Assembly: GCA_965153355.1 (NCBI GenBank)
Contig: OZ231128.1
Coordinates: forward strand, 5,270,001-5,334,000
Direction: 5' to 3'
DNA: 64,000 nucleotides
Source of the DNA: Flaccisagitta enflata
Lineage: Eukaryota; Chaetognatha; Sagittoidea; Aphragmophora
Positions 25,474 through 37,104 of this stretch are shown in pieces. Made by a program: the position numbers and the translations under genes. The notes below the pieces were generated by a model that saw only the letters and a list, made by a program, of their open reading frames with translations, ran no database searches and was not told where the DNA came from. The number at the start of each line of letters is the position of its first letter. Position 1 is the stretch's first letter.

Positions 25474-26034
25474 GGGCAGCGGCCCCAAAGGGGTCGATGA
25501 CCTATGCTTTCACACATATAGGGAATTTTCTCCTTCTCCTTCTCCTCCGTCTGTCTTTCCATCCATACCCCCCAGCCTTGAGGCCCAAATTCTAGTCCCG
25601 AGACCCAAATCCCAGTCTCGTGGCCCAATCCTATCCGAAAGGCCCAAATCCTAGCCTCAAGGCCCAAATTCTAGCATGCAGACCCAAATCCCAGCCTTAA
25701 GGCCCAAATCTCATCCTTTAGGCTCAAATTCCAGCCATGAGGCCTAAATCTAAGCCTCAAGGTTCATATCCCAGCCTGAAGGATGAGATTTTGGTCTCAA
25801 GGCTGGGATTTGGGCCTCCAGGCTAGGATTTGGGCCTCCAGGCTAAGATTTGGGCCTTTTCAACGGGATTTGGTTCATGAGACTGGGATTTGGGTCTCGG
25901 GACTAAAATTTGGGCCTCAAAGATTGGGGAGGGGGGGGGGGGCGGGCAGGCGGGTGGACAGAGGAGGAGGAGGAGGAGAAAATTTACCATATGTGTGAAA
26001 GCATAGGTCATCGACCCCTTCGGGGCGGCTGCCC
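25474..26034. mobile_element. Foldback element FB-1a
   Basis: A 561-bp inverted-repeat element. The left end is GGGCAGCGGCCCCAAAGGGG, then TCGATGACCTATGCTTTCAC. The right end is the reverse complement (GGTCATCGACCCCTTCGG...GCTGCCC). Inside, each arm holds a CT/GA-rich patch and tandem units of about 20 bp near GGCCCAAATCCCAGCCTCA, in opposite orientation in the two arms, meeting near 25755. The outer CCCC-NNN-GGGG is itself a small hairpin. The right flank (CTCCCCCTTCAACTTCAAG...GGGCACGGGTACC) recurs beside other FB copies. No coding capacity. Confidence 0.75.
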
Positions 26035-26110
26035 AGCTCCCCCTTCAACTTCAAGCACAACCTACTAGGGCAGGGCACGGGTACCACGGACCATCTAATG
26101 CTTTTGCGAC
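26035..26110. repeat. Conserved FB flank sequence
   Basis: CTCCCCCTTCAACTTCAAG, GGCAGGGCACGGGTACC and CCATCTAATGC recur in the same order at 49203-49275, and in reverse at 36285-36340, 38610-38690, 59115-59205 and 62945-63021. The FB elements therefore sit inside, or carry on one side, a common module of about 80 bp. Confidence 0.6.
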
Positions 26111-26149
26111 TATTCTTTATAATTGCCTTCTTTTCTTTTCTTCTCCTTA

Positions 26150-26945
26150 TTTTCAGATGCGTCCTCGCCATCCGTTGTTCCCTCGGTCAGTCTGTAAGGC
26201 CTTTAAAAAAGCCATCCCAATGTTTGGCACCTCATGGCCGTGGCGAGATTCGACTCAGAATCAAATGATTGGTAAACATGTTTAGAGAGGCTCCTTTGAC
26301 TTGCATAGGGAATCCAATAACTCTGTCTGTCTATTAATATGTCATTGCATGTATAGTATTCTAATTTGGAGCCATGTATTTGTCTTAGTTGAAATTTACC
26401 TTCGACTAAGAAGGCTCCAGGCATTTTGTTTATCGACGTCTTAAACTTTGTGTTTTTTTTTTCTTTCTGCGATCTTCTGTGGTTTGCAAATGAGAAAAAA
26501 ACGCCAATCTTGAAGCAAAATCAGCAAAATCTCCCGGTTCTGGTCGATGAGGCATGAAAATCGGTAGACAGGCCAGATTCTCATTACTGCAGACTCCAGA
26601 CATAGAAAAAAAAACAAGAAACAAACAAACAATCGAGAAAAAGAGAAGGCAAGAAAAAGAAAAAGACTAAGTTTTGCCACGCTACCAATGTATGGCAGTT
26701 TTAAACATATGGCAATGATCATTTCTTGAAAAATCTTATCAGATGTTAGAGTCAACATTCTCTCAGAGATGACCCACAATCAAGAAGAAGAAAATGCATG
26801 ATATACTGGATGGTTTGTTTTGCAAAGCGTGTGCTCTCATTTGGGCAATGCTGACACCTGGGTATTTAAGCAATCTTTGTTGGACAGTTGGTAAAAGTTT
26901 CCACGTCAGATATGTCTCAAGCTTGCAAGGTGCATAAAAGTGCGC
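26150..26945. other. No gene recognised
   Basis: Non-repetitive sequence. Open frames of up to 112 codons on the minus strand have no recognisable family features. Confidence 0.35.
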
Positions 26946-26950
26946 CTTCA

Positions 26951-27063
26951 TTTTTAGTCCGTCCGTCCGACGGTTGGTCGGTATGTCGGTATGTCGGTAT
27001 GACCTCAAATTCAGCCCCTGCCCACCCGTACGCGACTGGAGTAGCCGTGTATCCGGCCTTGTT
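26951..27063 (-). mobile_element. HINE-like element 12, hairpin lost
   Basis: On the minus strand AACAAGGCCGGATACACGG, then AGTCGCGTACGGGTGGGC, then a CATACCGA-type tract and GGACGGACGGACTAAAAATG. The terminal hairpin has been replaced by the tetranucleotide tract but the CTAAAAA end is kept. Confidence 0.55.
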
Positions 27064-27261
27064 TCGATAGAAATTGCTGGCAAGTTTTGCTTTATATTTT
27101 ACTCTTAGTCCTCAACTGAGGTCTAAATATAAGTATCAATGATTTGGATGCAGAAAAAAAATCCAAAAAGAAAGAGGGGAAACATCGAGCGAAATTTGCC
27201 TGACTCAATCGATTTCCTCTCCGTAGAATTAGCAAGGCAGACACAGACATTGCTAGCATTG

Positions 27262-27512
27262 CTGGCAATGCTGTCAGCTGCTGGCATAATTGACAGCTGC
27301 TGGCATAACTGACAGCTGCTGGCATAACTGACAGCTGCTGGCATTGCTGACAGCTGCTGGCATAACTGACAGCTGCTGGCATCGCTGACAGCTGCTGGCA
27401 TCGCTGACAGCTGCTGGCATAACTGACAGCTGCTGGCATAACTGACAGCTGCTGGCATAACTGACAGCTGCTGGCATTGCTGACAGCTGCTGGCATAGCT
27501 GACAGCTGCGTT
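27262..27512. repeat. 19-bp minisatellite, about 12 copies
   Basis: Unit GACAGCTGCTGGCATAACT, with AACT alternating with TGCT, CGCT or AGCT. Because 19 is not divisible by 3 and no frame of the unit contains a stop on the minus strand, all three minus frames are open (Ala/Ser/Gln/Cys-rich), which mimics a gene. Confidence 0.9.
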
Positions 27513-27605
27513 TTAGCCGCTTGTTTGCGTTTGTAAACGCCTCCGAGTTCAGACGTTTACCTCCTCTTCCATTATTTCAACGGCACTATCAACGTGCCTC
27601 CCAAC

Positions 27606-27608
<3 letters not shown>

Positions 27609-27637
<29 letters not shown>

Positions 27638-27650
27638 TGAGAGTGAGAGT

Positions 27651-27713
<63 letters not shown>

Positions 27714-27803
27714 ATAAGAAGAAGATGAAGAAGAAGAAGAAGAAGAAGAAGAAGAAGAAGAAGAAGAAGAAGAAGAAGAAGAAGAAGAAGAAGAAGAAGA
27801 AGG
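27609..27803. repeat. Compound (GA)n(GAA)n array
   Basis: GA repeat with a GAGAGT block near 27635-27658 switches to GAA repeat at about 27715. Same order and strand as 22049-22227. Confidence 0.95.
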
Positions 27804-28359
27804 AGAAGATAGAGATAGAGTAGAAGAATAACAAATCCACAGACACAGAGAAACAGAAAGACTGTAAGACAAAGACAGAGAGACAGAGAGATAAAGAGAC
27901 AAAGGAAAGGAATTAGAAGCCAAAGGCACCACTTGATACAGAGAAAGACACAGAGATTGAGAGAAACAAAGAAGAATGACAGACAGACATACAAAGATAG
28001 AAGCCATACAGAGTATGCGGAGATTTTTTTTTTTTTGGTCTGTCTCCGTCTGTTATGTGTTTTTTCTCCCTCTCACTTTCCATTTTGGTGGAGGTAATGG
28101 GTTGTTTTGTTTTTGCCATCAAGCGGAACCCGGACGTGCGTGTCTTCAACTTTTTTTTCCCGCTCTTCTCAGACTCTCACCTCTTTCGGCTCTTTAGCGC
28201 CCCACTGTTTTTAGCCTCTGATCTTTTTTTCGTGGATCTTTGTGTCCTTTTCCTTTCCTTTTCTCTCTCTCCTACGTACCTTCACCATCTCATCAGCCAA
28301 ATATGCTCAGTCCTCATCCTTACAGTATCCCTCGTACTCAACCAAATCCAAAATACTCA

Positions 28360-28641
28360 GGGTGCGTTTCTAGTCAGAGACAACCGCGTTTTGAAAGGGC
28401 CACTCGGTCGCTCGCTACGTTCGTTCGCTCGCACCGCTAACTCCGCTCACTCGCTCCGCAGCGCTCCGCTTCACTACGCTTGCTTCACTCACTCACTCCG
28501 TTCACAGGCTCGCTCACTCACTTCGCTCACTCCCTTTGCTCACTCCCTTGTGAGACAGTTGAAATTCTTGAATATGTGTTCACGCTGTAAACGCGTTTGA
28601 CGGGAACAAACGCATTTTTCATCTTCACTAGAAACTCGCCC
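28360..28641 (+). mobile_element. hAT-like MITE copy d
   Basis: Starts GGGTGCGTTTCTAGT and ends ACTAGAAACTCGCCC, with the CTCGCTCACTTCGCTCACTC core. CTCAG occurs on both flanks but a full 8-bp duplication is not seen. Confidence 0.6.
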
Positions 28642-28644
28642 TCA

Positions 28645-29255
28645 GTCCCAATTTTAGCAATGGACAATGGACATGAATCCGTAATGTTTGTAAGTACATA
28701 AAAAACATGTTGTTCAATCCTTATATGATTTATGTTATTAAATGTTCTTCTCTCATGATTTTGCTTGTAAGAAACGCAACTGTTATTCGCCCTGGTCAGT
28801 GGTCACGTACACAGACCTTGCCTCTTTCTACCTTCTTACCATGATAATTGCCTTTTATGACTTCATGCCAGCCCAAGTATGAATGTCACGCGCATGTGAG
28901 CGACTCCATTCTATCATAATCATATGGTGGTAAAAAACTTTTTAGTCAATGCATTGATAAAACATCGGATTCAGTATCAAGCATTGTATGGAATCGTTAT
29001 CATTTGTACGGTAAAATGAATAAAGGATCTCTCAGTTAACGTTTATCACTCATTATTGAACTTTATTAATCATTGTTGAACACGCTGTATTTTCATATTG
29101 TAATTTAGATTAGTTTCTCTGTCTTCACTGATGTGTTTGTGTTAGGTGTTTTTTTCCCATCAGGGTGGGATTTGATGGACTGTGCATCTTGGCCATAGAT
29201 ATAAGCACAGTAGGTGTACAAGTTGATTTATTGACTAGAGGTGAGCAGCAAACAT
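28645..29255. other. No gene recognised
   Basis: AT-rich non-repetitive sequence. Confidence 0.35.
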
Positions 29256-29259
29256 ATCA

Positions 29260-29560
29260 GACTGCATCTAATAATTAGTATGATCATGTTGGGCATCCAC
29301 CACCGGCTGCATTGACTTTGGCATTAACTCGTAGAGAGAATGGAGGTGCTCTGGAGTGATGTCGTTTCAAACCATTTATGCTTTGCATGTTGTTTTCCCC
29401 TGTTTCTGCAGGTGTTTCATTTGAATCTTTGAGTTCTCAATTGGATTGAGATCCAAATTGATGTGGGCTAACCCCAGACGAGCTTAACTTGTCAATCTTA
29501 CAGTATATTTGGCGCAGTGTTCCAGTGCACCATTCTCCATAAACTAAGAAAGATTTTCCC
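29260..29560 (-). pseudogene. Tc1/mariner transposase C-terminal relic
   Basis: On the minus strand one frame reads VHWNTAPNI. A second reads HINLDLNPIENSKIQMKHLQ, the DLNPIEN motif that precedes the third catalytic residue in Tc1-like DDE transposases. A third reads NDITPEHLHSL, ELMPKSMQPVVDAQ, matching the I-x-PE-L-x-x-L-x-x-MP-R-x-x-AV-x-A tail of this family. At least two frameshifts and several stops separate them. Only the last third of the gene is recognisable. Confidence 0.6.
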
Positions 29561-29649
29561 AACCACACTTGCAAAAAGCAAATGTTTTATTCATCTGGCT
29601 CTCATTTGTAACCATGCAAAAAAAAAAAAAAAAAAAAATTGCACAACTT

Positions 29650-30600
29650 TTTGACGACTCTTGGTTCGTTCATAGGAGCTGAAACCATAAAAGATAAGTG
29701 AGCATTTAAAAGAGCTTCAAAAAATCTATCAATTGAGTGGTGTCAGAGCGTTGTAGCTCAAAAACTTTCGAAACTACAATGAAATGAAGTAAAAATGTCA
29801 ATTCTGCTCACTGCCAGAAAGAGCGTTTTCACATATCCCTTTGAACTGCACCTTTCACTTTCATTTAATCATAACTTTTAAACGGATTAAGTTATAAATT
29901 TCTGCTTGGCGCCATTTTGAAGAAAATTTTCTAAATTTTTTTTTCCTCATGAATTTTTTTAATTTAGGTCAGTATTTACATTGATACATAGTAAAAAGAG
30001 GAAAATTCTTATGATTGATTGATTGGTTTTGAGGGAAGTGGAGTTATTAACTTCATTTAGTTGTCATTTTAAAACCAAAAAAGTTACAACATTCTGCTTG
30101 GTCTAGTTTTAAAGAATTTTTGAATATCTTTCTAACAGTCACTGATTTTCTATAGTTTACTATACGGAGAGCGAATGTGTATGTGTTTAAAGGTAAGTGT
30201 GCAATTTTTTTCTTTGGCATGGTTAAACGAATAAAAATAAAGGAACCAGCTGAGTCTCATTTGAGTTTTTTAAAATGCAAATTTTGAAGAAAAAAAAAAC
30301 ATCTCTCTGCGATTAAAATCAGGCAAGTTAGGAGACTTTAAAACTGTGCTTATATTTATGGCCAAGATTTATGATCAGAGCTTTTGACTCATAAGATGAG
30401 GCCGCATCAGCACACTCCTGGATACATTTGATTTTTGGTTTGATGTATTTGGCCCGGGGCTATGTTTTTATTTGTTTGGAGCTCCGGGTTCATCTTCTCC
30501 TTCTTTTATGGTTTAGTCTGGTCACGACAAGTTTTAAGACCTGACGCCGGCGGTCCGGGATGTCCCTTCGCTCAACTATTCATACTTTTTTCGGACACTT
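29650..30600. other. AT-rich sequence related to 2520-2960
   Basis: Contains GAGCTTCAAAAAATCTATCA and CTGCTTGGTCTAGTTTTAAAG, echoing GAACTTCAAAAAATCTTTCA near 2522 and CTGCTTGGTCTTGATTTG near 2905. Probably two copies of one non-coding repeat, class unknown. Confidence 0.35.
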
Positions 30601-30656
30601 GTGACTTATGCCTCAATACGCTGAATTGAGTACCTTTAATATTGCCAGACGAGCTA

Positions 30657-31237
30657 ACAGGGTGTGCAACATTATCCGCACAAAGCACTTAATTTTCTCA
30701 AAAACCGTAGAAGATAAAGATTTATGAAAGCATGAGTGGTAAGTATGAAAAAGTATACTTTTTAGTAATCAAAACTAGAATTCACATAGTCAGTAACTTT
30801 TTCGGTATATTCTACTCTGATAAAAAAATCCTTAAAATATATTTTATCAAAATAATCTGAAATTCTGTTGTTAGTTTTTTTTGCTCTTTAGGCTTAGTTT
30901 ATTCGCTTTAGTGAGCTCCATTTATGTTGATATAATCAACCTCCCTCAGCATAATGTGTGCCAAGCAAAGAATATTATCATTGAGTAGTCACAAGTACAA
31001 AAATCTATGATATTGTTACCTATTTTGCCTATGAAATAAAATCCTGTCAAAATCAAAATCTTTGCTTTAAATCATTTGACTACCATAGTGACAGAGGTTA
31101 CAGAATATACCTGCAATCACTTTTAGCTTCTAGTATGGCTAACTGGGGTAATCTGGTCCAAATTTCATGACGCTGGGTCAATTTTAAGTATAGTTTTCTT
31201 TCCATGAAGCAAATGCGGATAATTTTGCACACCCTGT
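30657..31237. mobile_element. mariner-type MITE
   Basis: A 581-bp element between TA dinucleotides (30655-30656 and 31238-31239). The terminal inverted repeat begins ACAGGGTGTGCAA and extends about 24 bp to ATTATCCGCA with one mismatch. The interior is AT-rich without a transposase frame. TA duplication plus a CAGGGTG-type end fits Tc1/mariner mobilisation. Confidence 0.75.
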
Positions 31238-31532
31238 TACTCGAAAACTGGAAGTTCCTTCAAGAAGGTACACATAAATCATAATTATACATGTACGTAC
31301 AAGTGAATGTAAAGATTTGATTGATAAATGATTGGCGGAATTTCGTTATTGCTGTTCGTTAAGAAACATTTACATGGGACCAAGAAATTGTCCTCCATTA
31401 TTTCTGTTAAAATTCTCAAATTCATGAATCACTCATACTGCTTTTTTTATACATAACTATTCAGAGGATTTTTACCTCTATGGCGTTCTTGACGTTTTGA
31501 CATAAACTGTACCATAGAGAACCGGGCATGCC

Positions 31533-32035
31533 GTGTTAAATGTGTGTTTTTATCCTGGCGACCAAAACGGGGCGTCCCCAGCAGAAAGTCATCCTGGATG
31601 TTTTTTCAAATGTGTGTTTTCATTCTGGCGACCAAAGTGGGGCGTCCCCAGCGGAAAGTCATTCTGGATGTCTTTCCAAATATGTGTTCTCATTCTGGCA
31701 ACCGAAACAGGGCGTCCCCAGCAGAAAGTCATCCTGGATGTCTTTTGAAATGTGTGTTTACACCCTGGCGACCAAAAGGGGGCCCGGGGGCGTCCCCAGC
31801 GAAAAGTCATCCTGGATGTCTTTTGAAATGTGTGTTTTCATCCTGGCGATCAAAGTGGGGCGTCTTCAGCGGAACGTCATCCCAGATGTCTTTTCAAATG
31901 TGTGTTTTCATCCTGGCGACCAAAAGAGGGCGTCCCCAGCGGAACGTCATCCTTGATGTTTTTTCAAATCTGTGTTTTCATCCTGGCGACCAAAGTGAGA
32001 CGTCCCCAGCAGAAAGTCATCCTGGATGTCTTTAA
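31533..32035. repeat. 70-bp satellite, 7 copies
   Basis: Units begin near 31541, 31611, 31681, 31751, 31829, 31899 and 31969. The spacing is exactly 70 bp except for one 78-bp unit carrying an extra GGCCCGGG. Core motifs are CATCCTGGCGACCAAA, GGGGCGTCCCCAGC and AAAGTCATCCTGGATGTC. All three forward frames and at least one reverse frame stay open through the array. Confidence 0.9.
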
Positions 32036-32269
32036 CGCGATAAAGAAAACTCGAAAAACATTCGCTTTGGACGGCAAACAACTTTTTTGGCGATGTATGT
32101 CGCGTCTTTTGGCATAAAACGCCCCATTTCCCCGACGCGAGAGAGGCAATATTTTGCACATAACTGCGACTATCTCTTTGTCTCTGTTCCTGACTATCTT
32201 TTTCTTCCCCTATTACTATCCATCTTTTTGTCTGTCTGTCTCTCTTTCTGTCTGTCTGTTCGTTTCCCC

Positions 32270-32272
<3 letters not shown>

Positions 32273-32328
<56 letters not shown>
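32273..32328. repeat. (CT)n microsatellite
   Basis: Short pure CT array preceded by CTGTCTGTCTGT. Confidence 0.95.
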
Positions 32329-32332
<4 letters not shown>

Positions 32333-32566
32333 CCTGTCAGATTGTGATCAATAGGGCTTTGAATCAGCCTTGACACGATGCACCGCCAGTGGGACGGCAT
32401 TTCACGCTGTGCGAGATTCACCTTGGATTGCTCAGATAAGATAAGAAGTTGGTCAGTTGACCCTGCCCGCTGGCCTGGGCCGAGACCGTCAAACACTTTG
32501 AAGTTGCATCCCACATAACAATAACAGATCTGAAAAGACTTGAATTTTGTTATCGTCCATAAAAGG

Positions 32567-32567
32567 G

Positions 32568-32613
<46 letters not shown>

Positions 32614-32627
32614 GGTTGTGGTTGTGG

Positions 32628-32719
<92 letters not shown>

Positions 32720-32726
32720 GCGGTTG
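32567..32726. repeat. (TTG)n microsatellite with TGGTTG block
   Basis: About 160 bp of TTG repeat with three to four GTGGTT hexamers near 32612-32632. The same variant block, on the other strand, occurs in the array at 36952-37100. Confidence 0.95.
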
Positions 32727-33045
32727 TTGTTTCATCACGTTCAACCTCACATTGGACGAAATTGATGTGCAAGGAAAATCAAAAAAAGTTCTGGGTGCCT
32801 TATTATCTCATAAAATTTCCTAGTTCCTACCATCTCTCACCCATTGCATTGCTTGCATTGCAAAGCTACGTTCCTATTCATGGGAAAGTGGTCAATGTCC
32901 TCGGCGATGTTTTCATGCTTGAATCATCGAGAGGAAAAATTAATCGGAAATAATTAATTGAATTATTTTACGTTCTCTCTCAACTTATTGCTTCGGCTGA
33001 GCGCGATGGTGCGTGTGCGGTGAGGGAAAATAAAGAGGGCGTGGC

Positions 33046-33049
<4 letters not shown>

Positions 33050-33121
<72 letters not shown>
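33050..33121. repeat. (GA)n microsatellite
   Basis: Pure GA array followed by GATAGA variants. Confidence 0.95.
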
Positions 33122-33124
<3 letters not shown>

Positions 33125-33183
33125 TAGAGATAGATAAGAGAGATGTAGGTATATATGAGAGAGTGAGTATAGAGATATTTAGA

Positions 33184-33395
33184 GTGAGAGAGAGAGCAGA
33201 TGATGTGGTGAGGAGGAGTGAGTGAGAGTGAGTGAGTGAGTGATGAGTGAGTGAGTGAGTGAGTGGTGAGTGAGGAGGAGGTGGAGTGGGTTTGTGAGAG
33301 AGAAGAGGAGGAGGAGTGAGTGGATGAGTGAAAGAGGAGTGAGTGAGTGAGTAAGTGCGTGGTGAGTGAGTGAGTGTGTGAGTGAGTGAGAGCGC
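33184..33395. repeat. (GAGT)n degenerate array
   Basis: GAGT tetranucleotide mixed with GGAGGA and GTGATGAGT variants. Confidence 0.85.
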
Positions 33396-33541
33396 GAAGG
33401 GCAGGAATGGGTGCGGGTAAGGCAGGAAAGAACTATGTATCTTTGGTGGTTCAGCCCGCTTTGGCCCTTTTCATGGGTTGTCAACTTGCGATGCTTGGAA
33501 ATATACGATAAAGATGAAAGAAATGGTCTCCATGAGAGAAC

Positions 33542-33544
<3 letters not shown>

Positions 33545-33598
<54 letters not shown>
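33545..33598. repeat. (CT)n microsatellite
   Basis: Pure CT array of about 54 bp. Confidence 0.95.
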
Positions 33599-33600
<2 letters not shown>

Positions 33601-33689
33601 CGATAAAATTGATAAAAGTGATAGAATGATATGAAATGACGAAAAGAGGATATGACGATGTGGATTCTTGATGTCTAGACCGCCATCAA

Positions 33690-33962
33690 TCGACCAACCG
33701 ACCAACCAACCGACCAACGAATCGATCCACCGACCGAATGACCAACCCACCAACCGACCGAACAACCGACCATCCAAACAACCGACCAACCAACCAACTG
33801 ACCAACCAACCAACCGACCGACCAAACGACCAACCAACTTACCAACTAACCCACCAACCGACCAACCAACCGACCAACCGTTTGATCAACCGATCGATCA
33901 ACCAACCAACCGACCAACCAACCGACTAACCAACCAACCAACCTACCAACCGACCAACGCGG
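33690..33962. repeat. ACCGACCAACCA minisatellite
   Basis: About 270 bp of 4-bp-phased ACCA/ACCG repeats ending GACCAACGCGGCGTGCAGTC. The composition and the trailing GCGGCGTGCAG recall the HINE-like tract followed by AAGCGGGGTGTAGAG, so this is probably an expanded internal tract whose hairpin has decayed. Pro/Thr/Asn/Gln open frames are repeat translations. Confidence 0.75.
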
Positions 33963-33964
33963 CG

Positions 33965-35575
33965 TGCAGTCATTTGATAAAGTTGTCACATGTCATTGAA
34001 TTGAGTCGGTAATATATTGAATGTTCAGTTGAACTCCGCAATAATGGAGATCACCCTCTTTTGGCAAATGTCAAGAAACGTCAAGTTGGCAGGGGTAGAT
34101 ATCGCCATTTTTTTAATGATTCAAATTCAACAAAACTATACATCACTGTATAACTCATGAAGTAACATTTAAGAATCCATAGAAGAATTTTGTTAACTGA
34201 GCTCATTTTTCATGCAAATTCAGCTTAATTAGGCAGATTTAGTATACAAAAAAAATACAAAATTAAGCATATTGTAGCAAAAAAATCAATATGAGAATAT
34301 TTTTTACCTAAATTATGTCCAAACGCAATAGTATGAGGATGTTTCATGGAAAAAAATCGAAATTTCATGAATTTTCAAAAAATCTCTATAAGCACCATTT
34401 TCGGTTGGTTGGGCAGTACGGTAAGAATTTGTTCCGCCAAGCTCTTCTTCATACTAGTAATGTAGATAATCTTCAACAACTTTCATGCAAAATTTCAGCC
34501 AAATCGGCTTACTCATTCAAAAGATATGCCACTTTTTCGTTCTTTCATCTGGTAGGTTTGTTGGGCTGGTTGGGCCGGTTGGACTCATCTTCAGAGGACC
34601 AATTTTTTTCTCCTGATCTCTCTCGGTGAAGTCTGTTTTTCCGCAAAAAATCATTGGTGTAGCTCAAAGGGTTCATGAGATATGGGCATTTTTGTAAATT
34701 GGACAAATTGAATCTTTTTTCATTCGAAGATCGCGAAATCTTGACTTCCGCGAAGAAGAAAATAACTACGAGAATCGTCCGATGAGCGTATCAATTCTGT
34801 TCACACTTAACAACAAACAAAATATAAAATTTCATTGTGACTGAATGCCTGGGAGGTAAGACTTCAAATTTTCATGGTTGACTCAAAATTTCACGCTCTT
34901 TCACATGGTGTGATTAGATTTTGTGTAAAATATTTCGTTTTCACGCCATAGTGGCATATCTTAAGCGTTAGGTATGCGTTAGGAACAAATTTGGGGGTGT
35001 TCGCGAATTGATACGCTTCAAGATATTTTTTATTTCTCTGCTTAGGATCAACCTTATAACATGAAAATGAAACATGAAAATGTTTTCCATCGAATGGTAA
35101 AAGAAAAAGTGCTTAATATTAAAGCAAAATGAGTTAAAAAAAAATAAATATCATAATGTTCAGCTTCAAGAGAAAAAAGCAAAAAAATTGAGGAAGGGGA
35201 AATTTGATATTTACACCATTTTTTGATAACTTATTGTTTGATTAATGAGTTGAAATTTTTTGTGTATACTGTGGGATTGATAAATGTCAATGAAAACTCA
35301 TAATATCATATGATAAGACATTTTTTGATTTGATTTGCTTGCTATTTTCTACTGGAGACAGAATGGAGACAAGCCAAAAAGAGCCCTTTGATCAAATTTT
35401 TAGACCCCTTAGGAGTAGTGAGGGTCACAAAAAATGGTTTGAAATTGTGCACTGGGTAGTTATGAACGTCTTTGAACCATTTAATTCAAATATAATGATG
35501 TATCTGAAGCTGGGGCTAACGTAGATTGGTAGAAAGTCGGGCCCACCAGCATGCTGGGGAACCGTGACATTTACC
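33965..35575. other. No gene recognised
   Basis: AT-rich sequence. CAGTTGAACTCCGCAATAA at about 34025 resembles a pogo-like terminus. No other structure was supported. Confidence 0.35.
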
Positions 35576-35603
35576 TTTTAGAGATGCGAGAACGCATCTA
35601 AAG
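35575..35603 (+). mobile_element. Hairpin terminus, AGATGCG class
   Basis: AGATGCG-AGAA-CGCATCT at 35582-35599 followed by AAAG. Seven perfect base pairs around a 4-base loop. Same layout as the HINE-like 3' end but with a different stem sequence. Confidence 0.5.
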
Positions 35604-36340
35604 AGAAGAAAAAACTTTAATCCTACATTTCCCCAGTTAAAAAATTGTGCCATTAAGGTGACGATTATCCGTGTCATTCTCTGTTTATGATCTAGTTTCT
35701 ATAGTTGTTTTTTTTTATCCTTTTTATGACCGATTTTATTGGCATTGGGACCATTGTAATTGTATCAGTCCGCGTCTTGCCGACCACTGAAAAAAAAATG
35801 AAGTTGTCTTGTTGTTTTATCGAGTCTTATTTTAACGAGATCATGATCATTGTGAATCCTATGGCAACAATACACACAGAGGCCTGTGGAGGCCTATACA
35901 CCCTATACAAATTATAAGGGCCCGGGCCTCAGGGGGGCGCGGAGGGCCCCTTAATGGTCTTAGAGATGAAGAGAAAAAAAGGGGAAAAAAGAAAAGAAAA
36001 AGAAAAAGAAGAAGGAAAAAAAAAGAAAAGAAAAAAGAAAAGAAAAAGAAAGAAGAAAAAGAAAAAAAAAAGAAAAAAAGAAGAAAAAGAAAAAGAAACT
36101 GCATGTGCAAGAAGAAAAAGAAATTGCATGTGCTATCATCAGGCTGGTATTTGCATAAAAATTGAGGGAGGGGCGGATTTTTTTATTGTGTAGGGGCCCG
36201 GAATTCCTCTACTCGCCCCTGGATACACGTAATTTCGAAACAACAAAAACATCAAGAACAATAGCAGCCCAAAGGCAGTAAGTGGTCAGCGGTACCCATG
36301 CCCTGCTTGAGTAGTGTGTGATTCAAGTTGAGGGGGAGCA

Positions 36341-36939
36341 GGGCAGCGGCCCCAAAGGGGACAAAGTCCTGTAGAACACAGGGGGAATCTGTCCGTCCAT
36401 CCGTCTGTCCGTCCGTCCGTCCATCCGTCCATCCGTTTGTCCCCCCCCCACCCCATCCTCAGGGCTTCGTCTCCTTTGGGGCCTATTCTGACCCAAATTC
36501 TGCCAAATAGCCCAAATCCAAGCAATATGGCCCAAATCTAAGCAAAATGGCCCATATCAAAGCATAATGGCCCAAATCCAAGCAAAATGGACCAAATTTG
36601 GTCAAAATTTAGGTATCGGAGGCCACAATACAGGTCTAAGGGGCCTAAATAATGTACCTCGGGCCGGAATTGGGGTTTTCTGGCCAGATTTGGGCCATTT
36701 TGCTTGGATTTGGGCCATTATGAGTGGATTTAGGCCATTTTGCATAGATTTGGGCCATATTGCTTGGATTTGGGCTATTTAACAGAATATGGGTCAGAAT
36801 AGGCCCCAAAGGAGACGAAGCCCTGAGGATGGGGCGCGGGGGGACGGACATATGGATGGACGGATGTACATACGGACGGACGGACTGACAGATTCCCCCT
36901 GTGTTCTACAGGACTTCGTCCCCTTTGGGGCCGCTGCCC
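36341..36939. mobile_element. Foldback element FB-2a
   Basis: A 599-bp inverted repeat. The left end is GGGCAGCGGCCCCAAAGGGG, then ACAAAGTCCTGTAGAACAC. The right end is its reverse complement. The left arm carries GTCC/ATCC repeats (about 36390-36440), mirrored by GGAC repeats at 36842-36885. CTCAGGGCTTCGTCTCCTTT (about 36460) is mirrored near 36810. The centre holds about 20-bp tandem units near TGGCCCAAATCCAAGCAAAA. It shares outer bases with FB-1 but has a different subterminal block. Confidence 0.75.
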
Positions 36940-36951
36940 AAAAAAACCAAC

Positions 36952-36983
36952 AGCAACAACAACAACAACAACAACAACAACAA

Positions 36984-37014
<31 letters not shown>

Positions 37015-37033
37015 CACAACCACAACCACAACC

Positions 37034-37100
<67 letters not shown>
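36952..37100. repeat. (AAC)n microsatellite
   Basis: AAC repeat with a block of AACCAC hexamers near 37010-37035. It begins 12 bp beyond the FB-2a right end. Confidence 0.95.
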
Positions 37101-37104
37101 CGCA

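Noticed and set aside
27092-27496. 134-codon Ala/Ser/Cys/Gln-rich minus-strand frame
   Set aside because: It arises from the 19-bp minisatellite, and neighbouring frames are equally open.
27262-27512. CRISPR-like appearance of the regularly spaced 19-bp repeat
   Set aside because: No unique spacers; units are contiguous. The eukaryotic context also argues against CRISPR. The same applies to the 70-bp and 84-bp satellites.
35905-36205. Possible transposon bounded by GGGCCCGG motifs with a purine-rich centre
   Set aside because: The two GGGCCCGG motifs are in the same orientation and no convincing inverted ends or target duplication could be read.
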